Positions 7,477-16,500 of a stretch of 50,324 nt of DNA are shown one piece after another. The translations under genes were made by a program, and so were the position numbers. The DNA lies in assembly GCA_015060965.1 (NCBI GenBank), contig SUXN01000020.1:1-50324 (forward strand). Direction: 5' to 3'. How positions within the stretch are numbered: the first letter of the stretch is position 1; each line of letters opens with the position of its first letter. The notes under the pieces are model-generated. The model saw nothing but the letters and a program-made list of their open reading frames with translations. It was not told the origin of the DNA and did not search any database. The stretch is from Bacteroidales bacterium. Lineage in GTDB: Bacteria > Bacteroidota > Bacteroidia > Bacteroidales > Bacteroidaceae.

Positions 7477-7546
7477 TTATTAAAGGTTGTTGAGGGTAAT
7501 TAAAGGTGATTAAAGGTAACTAAGGGTAATTAAGGGCTATTAAGGC
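7477..7546. repeat. seven degenerate 10-bp repeats upstream of ddl
   Basis: Seven consecutive 10-nt units of the form T(A/G/T)ATTAAAGG (TTATTAAAGG, TTGTTGAGGG, TAATTAAAGG, TGATTAAAGG, TAACTAAGGG, TAATTAAGGG, CTATTAAGGC) fill the 113-bp gap between the MurF-like gene and ddl. The period matches about one helical turn. Confidence 0.85.
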
Positions 7547-7569
7547 TCGCCTATAATTTGCCTTACAAT

Positions 7570-9117
7570 TTATTTAAAATTGTCAGGCAAATCATTTTCA
7601 TAAAGCACCACGTCACCGGGGCGCAGAATCTTTGCCAACTGCTGGTGGGCGTGGTTCAATGAGTCGGCAAGGAAATATTTCTCTGCCGGCAGGCCGCCCT
7701 CCTCAATGCCGCTCTTTATGGCCTCACGGTTTACGGCGTTCACTATGATGGCGTAGTCGCAACTCACCGCAATGGTGCGTCCCAACTCCTTGTTGGCATC
7801 GGCCTGACGTGCTCCCATCTCCACGAATCCCGGGGTGATGACGATGCGCTTGTTGCCCTCGCCCACGGCAAACTCCTTCAGCACTCCGAGGCTCATCTTT
7901 GCGCCCGTCGGGTTCGAGTTATATGCGTCGTCAAGCACTGTAATGCCGTTCGCGACTTTCATCGACAGACGGTGCTCAACGGGCTGCAGGCGTGCAATGG
8001 CGTTGCGCTGCTTGTTCACAGGCACGCCCAGGTGGTCGGCAACGGCAATGGATGCCAAGATGTTCAGCAGGTTGCCTACTCCCAGCAGTCGGCTGTTGTA
8101 GTGCTCGCCGTTGCCAAGGGTGAACGATACGCCACCGGCGCCGTATACAACGTCGCCCGCCTTGTAGTCGCCCTCGCCCTCGACGGCGTATTTTATTATC
8201 CTGCATGGGCTCTTTATTCCCTTGTAGCTCTTTATGTATTCCGAATCGTAGTTGATGACTCCAAGACCACCGGCTGGCAGTGAGTTGATAAGCTCGAACT
8301 TTGTATCCTGTATATTCTCTACAGTCTTGAATGTCTCAAGGTGCATCTCGCCCACGGCCGTTACAATGCCGATGGTGGGGTGCACCAGGTCGCAAATCTC
8401 CTTGATGTCGTTCTTCTGCTTCGCACCCATCTCAACGATGAACACCTGATGATAGGGACGCAGCTGTTCGCGTATGGTACGTATCACTCCAAGCAGGGTG
8501 TTGAAGTTGCCCGGGGTGACAAGCACGTTGTATTTCTCGGCAAGCACGCTTGCAAGGTAGTTCTTTGTGCTGGTCTTTCCGAAGCTGCCTGTTACGCCGA
8601 TGATGATGAGGCCCTTGTGGCTGTCGATGATGCGCTTGGCGTCGTTGTAGTAGTGGCGGTTGATGGCTTTCTCGATGGGTGTGTTCACAAGGTTGGCAAG
8701 CAGCATCAGGAAATTCGAGAGCAGCAATGTCGCAGCAATGATTACGGTTGCCCATTCTGTTGCAAAGAGCAGTGCAAGAGCGGTTATGGCAACAAAGAGC
8801 AGTATGTTTGTCGCAAACAGCCGCTTTACTCGCATCGTGTACACAAGGGGGGTCTTGAATTTCTCGCGCCACGCGACAGCCCATGCTCCGATGGTGATAC
8901 CTGTGGCAAATCCCACGCCCACATAGTTCGGTACCAGTGCCGGTATGAGCATCATGAATGCGAAGAAACGCTTCTGTGAGATTATGTTCCCCGGTACAAG
9001 CCAGCGGAAATAGCGGCTGTAGCGGTAAGAGCTTAGCTGGAACATGTGGATGTCATACTTCGCTATAAGCAGGAAGAAAGCGAATGCGACAACTGTATAT
9101 GTGACGATAGTACCCAT
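7570..9117 (-). CDS. membrane-anchored MurF-like Mur ligase
   Basis: A 515-residue protein. Residues 1-~145 contain about four hydrophobic segments (2-19, 52-80, 103-120, 122-145), not part of ordinary MurF. From ~168 on it is a Mur ligase: P-loop GVTGSFGKTS (174-182), VTPGNFNTLLGV, VEMGAKQKNDI, HLETFKTVENIQDTKFEL, and the C-terminal domain with DDAYNSNPTGAKMSL. MurF adds D-Ala-D-Ala to the UDP-MurNAc tripeptide, and the next gene is ddl, so it probably works on the same intermediate at the membrane. Standard MurF proteins are ~430-460 residues and soluble. Whether a second, housekeeping murF exists elsewhere cannot be seen here. It starts 6 bp after the upstream hydrolase gene ends. Confidence 0.85.
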   Translation of the reverse strand: MGTIVTYTVVAFAFFLLIAKYDIHMFQLSSYRYSRYFRWLVPGNIISQKRFFAFMMLIPALVPNYVGVGFATGITIGAWAVAWREKFKTPLVYTMRVKRLFATNILLFVAITALALLFATEWATVIIAATLLLSNFLMLLANLVNTPIEKAINRHYYNDAKRIIDSHKGLIIIGVTGSFGKTSTKNYLASVLAEKYNVLVTPGNFNTLLGVIRTIREQLRPYHQVFIVEMGAKQKNDIKEICDLVHPTIGIVTAVGEMHLETFKTVENIQDTKFELINSLPAGGLGVINYDSEYIKSYKGIKSPCRIIKYAVEGEGDYKAGDVVYGAGGVSFTLGNGEHYNSRLLGVGNLLNILASIAVADHLGVPVNKQRNAIARLQPVEHRLSMKVANGITVLDDAYNSNPTGAKMSLGVLKEFAVGEGNKRIVITPGFVEMGARQADANKELGRTIAVSCDYAIIVNAVNREAIKSGIEEGGLPAEKYFLADSLNHAHQQLAKILRPGDVVLYENDLPDNFK

Positions 9118-9123
9118 ATCCTT

Positions 9124-9882
9124 TTACTTTATCTTGAAGAAATTCTTTATTACTGCCGTAAACAATCCCGGGTTCTCAAGGAACGAGAAGTGTCCTGTGC
9201 CGTGTGCCACTACAAGACCTGCATCGGGGATGAGCTTCTCCATTGTCTTGGCGTCGCTCAACGGAGTGGCTGTGTCTGCGCTTCCCCAGAAGAGCAGGGT
9301 GGGGGCTTTTATGTTCGGCATAAGGTGTTTGAGGTCCTCGTTGACCACCTTCGAGAGAATTGCGCGCATCATGGGCGATGCGTTGTTGTAGTCGCTTGAG
9401 CCTGCACCCTTGCGGCGCTTGTCGATGATTGCCTGCGCCTTCTCCTTTGGCAGGAAGGTGTTGCACAGCCACTTCATGGCCTTGAATGTATATACCTTCC
9501 AGTAGTATTTCAGCGGGCGTTTGGGCTTGATGCCGGCTGCGTCCACCAATACCACACGGCTAACCTCGTTACGCGATGCAAAGACAATGCTTACTCTGCC
9601 GCCGAACGAGTGTCCCATGAGTGCCGGACGTTTTATGCCGTTCTCCTTTACAAAAGCCTCTACCATCTGTGTGTATCTCTCTACACCCCACACCTCCGTG
9701 GGTTCGTCCGAAGCGCCGAATCCCGGGAAATCGAAGCTGTATGTCTTGTAGGCGGTAGCAAGCACTGACTGTATGTTCTTGAATATCTCGCCGGTGCAGC
9801 CCCAGCCGTGCAGCAGAAGTACGGGCTCACCCTCTCCTGCAACGTTTATGTTTATGTTTATGTTATCGTAACGAAAGGTCAT
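9124..9882 (-). CDS. alpha/beta-fold hydrolase of the MurF/Ddl cassette
   Basis: A 252-residue cytosolic-type alpha/beta hydrolase with no signal peptide. Motifs: HGWGCTGEIF (oxyanion), FDFPGFGASDEP, nucleophile Ser92 in MGHSFGGR, Asp203 in FWGSADTATPL, and His231 in HGTGHFSFLENP. The substrate is unknown. It is the first gene of a tight operon with the membrane MurF-like ligase and ddl, which suggests a link to cell-wall precursors such as hydrolysis of a competing precursor or an ester; this is an inference from context only. A minus-strand TATCTTCG element at 9907-9914 lies just upstream. Confidence 0.85.
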   Translation of the reverse strand: MTFRYDNINININVAGEGEPVLLLHGWGCTGEIFKNIQSVLATAYKTYSFDFPGFGASDEPTEVWGVERYTQMVEAFVKENGIKRPALMGHSFGGRVSIVFASRNEVSRVVLVDAAGIKPKRPLKYYWKVYTFKAMKWLCNTFLPKEKAQAIIDKRRKGAGSSDYNNASPMMRAILSKVVNEDLKHLMPNIKAPTLLFWGSADTATPLSDAKTMEKLIPDAGLVVAHGTGHFSFLENPGLFTAVIKNFFKIK

Positions 9883-9906
9883 TTCCTTAATGTATATAAT
9901 TCCTTG

Positions 9907-9914
9907 CGAAGATA
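9907..9914 (-). promoter_or_regulatory. -7-like element TATCTTCG before the MurF-cassette operon
   Basis: The minus strand reads TATCTTCG 25 bp upstream of the hydrolase start. It is one of several identical elements just upstream of genes in this window (also 10940, 20820, 28820, 30487, 34508, 39905). Confidence 0.45.
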
Positions 9915-9994
9915 GTGAATTCTGTTAGAATATACCTGATTGTGGGGGTAGAAATATTTGAGGAACGTGTAAAAAACTTCGTTCTTGATTTTGG

Positions 9995-10022
9995 GGAATA
10001 AAAATACCCTCACCGTTGAGGG
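9995..10022 (-). terminator. terminator of the SGNH hydrolase gene
   Basis: CCCTCA (10007-10012) pairs with TGAGGG (10017-10022) around a 4-nt loop. On the minus strand it is followed by TATTTTTATT. It lies 30 bp after the SGNH hydrolase stop. Confidence 0.7.
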
Positions 10023-10051
10023 CAAGGGTATGTGTCAAATTTGCTGTCTTG

Positions 10052-10774
10052 TTACTGCAATGCGACTCTCCGTTCTTGCAGGAATTCCATAATGGCTCCT
10101 TCAATGAGCCCGTGCCCTCTTTCGTTGGGGTGGATGCCGTCCTCGCAGATGTATTCGCTGTAGTTCTTTTTCTCAAGGAATACCGATGTGATGTCAATCA
10201 CCGGTACCTTCTTCATCGCACCCAGGCGGAACACTGCCATGTTATACATTCCGTGCCAACGGTCGATGGAGAGCACGGTGCCGCCCAACCATTTGAGGAC
10301 ATTGCTCTTGTCGAGGCCTTGTGTCACGTAGTTGAAGAATCTCTCGGGGTCGAGCACGGGCAATGACATGAGCACGGGTGTCGAGCCTAATGACTTCACT
10401 GTGTCAATCATTGAGGAGTATATCTCCACGAACTGTTGCATTGGGGTCTTTGGCTTGTGTACCTCACGAGGGTCCTTGGCTATGGCGCTCCAGTCATAGT
10501 CGCAGTCGTTGCCGCCGAACTCGAACAATACAAAGTCGGAGTTCCTTATCTTCTCCTTGTACCGCTCCACGAGCTTTGTCCCTTGTGACACTATTCCGCC
10601 GAATCGTGCAAAATTATCCACTTCAATATTTAGACTCCTGCGGCAGCGCTCTGCAAAGCCCATTTCGCTTATCCTGTATTTCAATCCTCTGCCGGTGCTG
10701 TTGTCTCTGTCGGCGACAATCCCTTTCATTACTGAATCGCCGAAAGCACATACGTTGTTCAACTTTATTTCCAT
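10052..10774 (-). CDS. SGNH/GDSL-family hydrolase
   Basis: A 240-residue protein without a signal peptide. All four SGNH blocks are visible: block I AFGDSVMKG with the nucleophile Ser, block II Gly in FARFGGIVSQG, block III FEFGGNDCDYDW (Asn), and block V DGIHPNERGH with Asp and His. These enzymes hydrolyse esters or acyl groups (lipids, acetylated sugars); the substrate is not evident. It is monocistronic, divergent from mutS2, with its own terminator at 9995-10022. Confidence 0.9.
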   Translation of the reverse strand: MEIKLNNVCAFGDSVMKGIVADRDNSTGRGLKYRISEMGFAERCRRSLNIEVDNFARFGGIVSQGTKLVERYKEKIRNSDFVLFEFGGNDCDYDWSAIAKDPREVHKPKTPMQQFVEIYSSMIDTVKSLGSTPVLMSLPVLDPERFFNYVTQGLDKSNVLKWLGGTVLSIDRWHGMYNMAVFRLGAMKKVPVIDITSVFLEKKNYSEYICEDGIHPNERGHGLIEGAIMEFLQERRVALQ

Positions 10775-10939
10775 CTCTTTTCATCTGTTTTCAAATCAAC
10801 GGCGGCAAAGATATTATGTCTGCAACAAAATGAACAAATATTGGGCTTTGCGGTTGCCTTTCTTGGCCGAAAGGGCTGTTTTGGGGTGAAATTCCGTCAA
10901 TAGGTGGCGAAATTAGACGGGCTTTTGACCATTTTGCAC

Positions 10940-10947
10940 TATCTTCG
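10940..10947 (+). promoter_or_regulatory. -7-like element TATCTTCG before mutS2
   Basis: TATCTTCG lies 23 bp upstream of the mutS2 start. The -33 TTTG at consensus distance is not clear, so confidence is moderate. Confidence 0.45.
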
Positions 10948-10970
10948 CACCGTGAAATTCCAGAACAGAA

Positions 10971-13487
10971 ATGATATACCCCCAGAATTTTGAATCGAGA
11001 ATAGAATTTGATGCTATACGCCGCATGCTCAAGGTACAGTGCCTCTGCCAGTTGGGCAGGGAGCGTGTCGATGACATGCAGTTCATGACGGACTTTACTG
11101 CTGTCGATACACGCCTCAATGAGGTGGTGGAGTTCGTGCGCATAATGCAGGTTGAGGACGGTTTCCCCAGTGACTTCTATTTTGATGTGCGCGAGCCCCT
11201 GCAGCGCATACGCATCGAGGGTATGTATATGGGTGCCGAGGAACTTTTTGCCCTGCGCCGTTCGCTGGATACCATAGGCCGCATCCTCTCGTTGCTGCGC
11301 AAGCAGGGCGGTGACTCGGCCGACGGCGATGACAACCCGCTCTATCCTTCGTTACGCGCCCTTGCCGGTGATGTAGAGGCTTTCCCACGCATAATACGTG
11401 ACATTGATATAATAATAGACAAGTTCGGCACTGTCAAGGACAGCGCATCGCCCACATTGGCACGCATACGCAGCGAACTGTCGCGTACATCGGGCAGCAT
11501 ATCGCGTACCCTCAACAGCATATTGCGCCGTGCGCAGGCCGAGGGACTCGTGGAGAAGGATGCCTCGCCCACCATGCGCGACGGCCGTCTGGTGATTCCC
11601 GTTGCTCCTGCCCTCAAACGTAAGATGGGCGGTATCGTGCACGACGAGTCGGCAACCGGCAAGACGGTCTTCATTGAGCCGGCCGAGGTTGTCGAGGCCA
11701 ACAACCGCATACGCGAGCTTGAGGCCGAGGAAAAACGCGAGATAATCGCCATTCTATCGGCATTTTCTGCCGAGCTGCGTCCGCAGGTGCCGGCTCTGTT
11801 GCAGGCATACGATTTCCTCGGTGAAATGGACTTTATCCGTGCAAAGGCAGAGCTTGCTGTGCGCATCGATGCCCTGAAGCCCTCACTTGTCGACCGCCCG
11901 ATGATTGACTGGGGAGCGGCCTGTCATCCGTTGCTTGAACTGTCGCTGCGCAAGCATGGCCGCAAGATGTCGCCGCTCGATATTGAGCTCGACGGCGAAC
12001 GTCGTATACTGCTTATCTCCGGCCCGAATGCCGGTGGAAAATCGGTGTGCCTCAAGACTGCCGGCCTGTTGCAGTATATGTTGCAGTGCGGTCTTCTCAT
12101 CCCTGTGCACGAACGTAGCCGTGCAGGCCTCTTCAAGAGCCTCTTCATAGATATCGGTGACCAGCAGAGCATCGAGGACGACCTCAGTACCTATTCGAGC
12201 CACCTGCTCAACATGAAGCATACCCTGCGTAACTGCGACAAGAGGTCGCTTATCCTCATAGATGAGTTCGGTGGCGGAACGGAACCGCTCATCGGTGCTG
12301 CCATTGCCGAGGCATTGCTCAAACGCTTCAACGAGCGCGGTGCGTACGGCATCATCACCACACACTACCAGAACCTCAAGCATTTTGCCGACTCGACACC
12401 GGGCATCGTCAACGGAGCGATGCTCTATGACCGTGCCGAGATGCGCCCTCTCTTCCAGCTGCAGATAGGCAATCCCGGCTCATCATTCGCTGTGGAGATT
12501 GCACGCAAGATTGGCCTCCCCGAGGAGGTCATTGCCGATGCCTCGCAGATAGTGGGCAGCGACTACATACAGTCCGACAAGTACTTGCAGGATATCGTGC
12601 GCGACAAGCGTTATTGGGAGAGCAAGCGCAAGAATGTGCATCAGAAAGAGAAAGAGCTCGATGATATGCTCGGTAAGGTACAGGAGCAGGGCGACGAGCT
12701 CAAGAAGAGCCGCAAGCAGATACTCAAGGATGCCCGCGACGAGGCTGAGCGCCTGTTGCGCGAGGCAAACGCAAAGATTGAGAACACCATACGCACCATC
12801 GTCGAGGCCAAGGCCGAGAAGGAGCGCACACGTCAGGCGCGTCAGGAGCTCAGCGACTTCAGCAAGCAACTCGAGGAGCTTGCCAAGCAGAAACTGCAGA
12901 TGCAGACCGACCGTGAGATGGCAAAGATACTCGCACGTCAGGAGCGCAAGAAGAACGGTGAAAAGAAGAAGAACCGCACTGTGCATACAGCTGACCCCGA
13001 TACTCCGGCAGCCCCCAAGCTCCCGCAGCTCGAACCGGGAATGTTCGTGCGCATAGCAGGGCAGCAGGCCGTGGGCGAGATAATGTCCATTGGCAAGGCC
13101 GGAGCAGTAGTGCGCTTCGGTGCCATAAAGTCTACCGTGGCTTTGGAGAGATTACAACCCACCGAGGCACCCAAGGCCGAGGTACGCAAGGTCTCTTTCC
13201 TCACAAGCGAGACACAGGATCAGCTGCACCAGAAACGCCTTAACTTCAAGTCGGATATCGACCTGCGCGGTATGCGCGGTGAGGAGGCTGTACAGGCAGT
13301 GGGCTACTTCATTGACGATGCCGTAGTGTGTAACGTGCATCAGCTGCGCATACTGCACGGCACTGGTAACGGTATATTGCGCACCCTCATACGCCAATAC
13401 CTGAGCACCATCCCATTTGTAAAGAACTTCCACGATGAACACGTGCAGTTCGGTGGTGCCGGAATAACTATAGTAGAACTTGAGTAG
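10971..13487 (+). CDS. mutS2: MutS2 ATPase/endonuclease
   Basis: An 838-residue protein of normal MutS2 length. It has a MutS core (lever/clamp) over ~1-340, Walker A GPNAGGKS at 351-358, signature QSIEDDLSTYSSHL, Walker B LILIDEFGGGTEP at ~427-439, and TTHYQNLK. A long Lys/Glu-rich coiled coil (~520-650) precedes a short KOW-like beta segment and a C-terminal Smr nuclease domain with DIDLRGMRGEEA and LRILHGTGNGILR. MutS2 lacks the mismatch-recognition domain; family members act on recombination intermediates or rescue collided ribosomes. The final codons and stop (13485-13487) are inside a perfect palindrome (13474-13509). Confidence 0.95.
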   Translation: MIYPQNFESRIEFDAIRRMLKVQCLCQLGRERVDDMQFMTDFTAVDTRLNEVVEFVRIMQVEDGFPSDFYFDVREPLQRIRIEGMYMGAEELFALRRSLDTIGRILSLLRKQGGDSADGDDNPLYPSLRALAGDVEAFPRIIRDIDIIIDKFGTVKDSASPTLARIRSELSRTSGSISRTLNSILRRAQAEGLVEKDASPTMRDGRLVIPVAPALKRKMGGIVHDESATGKTVFIEPAEVVEANNRIRELEAEEKREIIAILSAFSAELRPQVPALLQAYDFLGEMDFIRAKAELAVRIDALKPSLVDRPMIDWGAACHPLLELSLRKHGRKMSPLDIELDGERRILLISGPNAGGKSVCLKTAGLLQYMLQCGLLIPVHERSRAGLFKSLFIDIGDQQSIEDDLSTYSSHLLNMKHTLRNCDKRSLILIDEFGGGTEPLIGAAIAEALLKRFNERGAYGIITTHYQNLKHFADSTPGIVNGAMLYDRAEMRPLFQLQIGNPGSSFAVEIARKIGLPEEVIADASQIVGSDYIQSDKYLQDIVRDKRYWESKRKNVHQKEKELDDMLGKVQEQGDELKKSRKQILKDARDEAERLLREANAKIENTIRTIVEAKAEKERTRQARQELSDFSKQLEELAKQKLQMQTDREMAKILARQERKKNGEKKKNRTVHTADPDTPAAPKLPQLEPGMFVRIAGQQAVGEIMSIGKAGAVVRFGAIKSTVALERLQPTEAPKAEVRKVSFLTSETQDQLHQKRLNFKSDIDLRGMRGEEAVQAVGYFIDDAVVCNVHQLRILHGTGNGILRTLIRQYLSTIPFVKNFHDEHVQFGGAGITIVELE

Positions 13488-13509
13488 CCCGCGGGCTACT
13501 CAAGTTCTA
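13474..13509. terminator. perfect 36-bp palindrome overlapping the mutS2 stop
   Basis: Every base from 13474 to 13509 pairs symmetrically around CCGCGG (18-bp arms, no extra loop). It contains the last four codons and stop of mutS2 and sits between converging genes, so it probably ends transcription both ways. Confidence 0.65.
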
Positions 13510-13533
13510 TTCTGCAACAGCGGTGTTGATGAT

Positions 13534-16500
13534 TCAATACTGCACCGGAATCCTTATTTTCTTTACCTCTGTGTCGCCGTTCTCATAAACAGTCTTCCTT
13601 ATGAATATGCCGGAAACAGGTTTGCTTATGCACTGTCCGTTGAGTGTGTAATATTCAACTGAGACGATTTTTGAACCGGACAATGACGGTGTGTGTATGC
13701 AGGTCTGTTCAACTCCCAGTTGCAACGGCGACTTTCTGCTACCGATGATTGTCTCCGGTGTGAGTGCAATGCTTTGTGCTAAATCAAGAATTTCGCCATT
13801 GCTCTCCATTAGTCTGAACTTGATTACGTCGTTCTCCTCACCGTAGATATTTATGTAGAGCAGGCTGTTTATCTCCTCGGCAATGCCGCGGCATTCGTCT
13901 CCGCAGAAGGCCGCTACGGTGTATATGCCTGTCGGCGTGTAATCATCCAATACGGCAATGACACCTATTGCATCAGGATATGCGTGCATATCTGTTTGCC
14001 ATGGAGTGCCTGTCGAGGCCTCTTCCTGCGGAGCCGCGTAGCGCCTTGATTTTTGCTTGGGCGCCGACAATGAGCTCCAACGGAATGTCTGGGCTGTGTT
14101 GCATTTGAGAAGATATGCCTGTCCCGGTGACAGCATAGTGAGCGTACCCTCCCATTCTCCCTCTTCGTATGTCGCAAAGGCATTGATACCTATGATTGCG
14201 TCACCTTCGGTGGGGGTGTACTCCTTGAATGCGGCCTCTAACGTCGTGGCGTTGTATAATGGACAGCCAATCCAGTTCCACCCCTTCTTTATCTCTACAG
14301 GCTCGGCAGTGTCATATATCAGACCTCTTAATGTGATGTCTGTATCTGCCGACATCTTCATCTTGTATCCTGTTGCGGGGAACATTGCACTGAAAGTACC
14401 TGTCCACACAGAGTCCTCCTTTATATATGACTCACTCTGTCCCATAATGTGCTGTGCATGTCCTGTGAAACGGCTTTTGTGCACCCAACTGCTCAGGTTG
14501 TGAGAGACCCAGTTCCACCCTTTGCCCAACTCCAGTGTTATGGCCATTTCCAGGGATTCCCAACCTGTGATATTCTCATTGATGTAGTCGTATGACATCA
14601 TCATATTTGGTCTTGCGATGCTCGGCCTTTCAAGATACGATGAGTGCTGACCTCCGTCGGGATATCGTCCGTATGTCTGCCATTGGTCTTGTGCCTGGTA
14701 TATCATTTCGTCGTACCAGCTGCCGTCCTCGGATTGCAGTGTCACGCATGCTCCGTCGGCATTGTCCAACTTGAATGGGGCGTGCAACTGGTCGATTGGC
14801 TGTAGCTTGTCGCACCATATGATGAGCTTGCCATATGCCGGTATTATTGTGCTGGCGCTGCTTGATTCTGCGCTTATCCGATATTTTTGCGGATTGCTGC
14901 GGGTGTCGCTCAGGTACATGCCGCTGATGTCTATGTCATTGCTGGTGGTGTTGTACAGCTCAACCCAGTCGTTCTTCTTGTAATGGTCATTGATGTAGAT
15001 GTCATTGCCGGCGCTGACCTCGTTGATGAGTACGGGTGAAGCACCGCTTTCAAGAAGCTGCTTTGTGTCGTCGAGCCTTTCATATACAGCAATTATGTGA
15101 TGTGTACCGTTCTTCGTTGTCTCGTCAAGAATGAGCTCTTCCAGGTTGTCTGTTGATATGCTTGTCGGGGTTGCTTTTGTCAACCTTGCATCAAAGAATA
15201 TGTCGCTGCTGGTGAAACTCGTGTTATGTACCTCGACCGTAATGGTATTGCTGCCTTCGTGCAGTACTCCGTCGGGGATTCTTATTGGGCCGTATGCGGC
15301 AGTGTTGCTCTCATATTCCGTGGAGAAATCGTTGTATGTGCTACCGCTCAGGCAGTGGTAGCTGCCCACCTCTACACCGTTGACGTAGAATATCGCTCCG
15401 TCATCAAGATAGTAGTAGAGGTTGTACCGTTCCTGGGATATGGGCGGTGTATTCAGCATGAAGGTCTTGCGGAAATAATATGTAGGGCGTTTCTCGCTTG
15501 CATTGCCGCCATAGTCAAGGGTGGTGTTGTAGTCGGCGGCGCCTGCAGTGGTGCCTACGGTACCGTACCCGAACGGGGCATTGCCGTTGCCCCAGGCTGT
15601 GTCATTATATCCCGGTTCTTTCCAATCGGTGTTGTCGAGAGAGCCTTTGTCGTAATAATGCCAATCGCTGTTGAATGGAATCAGATCTTCCGATGCTTCG
15701 GTTTCGGAAATCATCTGCCAGCCTTTGAAGACATACCCTACAGGAGCCTTGGTGGTTATTGATACCGGCCCGAACAGGGTGCCGTTGAACTTGCGTGTGG
15801 GGACTTCCTGCCCGTCAATGAGCAGTCGTGCCTCGGGGATGTTGCTCTCCAATGTGACCTTGAACTCCTGTGTCAGGTTCATGAAAGACTTCATGTTGTT
15901 CATTCGTGCTGCACGCCGTGAGTCGCTCGAAATGTTGTTGTATAACCTGTCGGCAGAAGCGGTGGGGTCATTGCCCTCGATGGCAAGTGCCGGACGTATG
16001 TATGCAACCATGCCGTCAATGATTTCTTTGCATCGCTCAGGTTCCATGACACTGCCGTCGACAATGGAGAATGCATGTATGAACTGCCTTTTGAACGGCT
16101 CATACTCCAGCATGTTGAAGAATATCTCTGCCATAAAGCTCTTGCCGTCGTTGTCGGAGTATCTTCCGTCGTAATTGAACAACAGGTTGTAGATGGATGA
16201 AATCATGTTGTCTGTGCCGAAGGAAGAGTCTGTGTCGAACATCACAAGGTGGAATTTTCCGTTATCCTTCTTGCTGCGGAAACCTTTGATGTTGTTGCTG
16301 TTTGTCAGCCAGTCACCGCATCCTATGTAACATTCGGCTGCCATATAATTGCAGAATTCATCAATATCTACCATGTTGCATATCTGCTGCCATATCTCCT
16401 GGTTGGTGGGGTCGGCTGCCAGCTGCTTGGTCAGAGTCAGCCACTGCCAGAACGCATCTCTTGTGCCGGCTTTCTGCTCATAGCCGACAGAGCTGTTCAG

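Noticed and set aside
11883-12986. Long antisense frames over mutS2
   Set aside because: They are codon-bias shadows of mutS2, which has complete family motifs.
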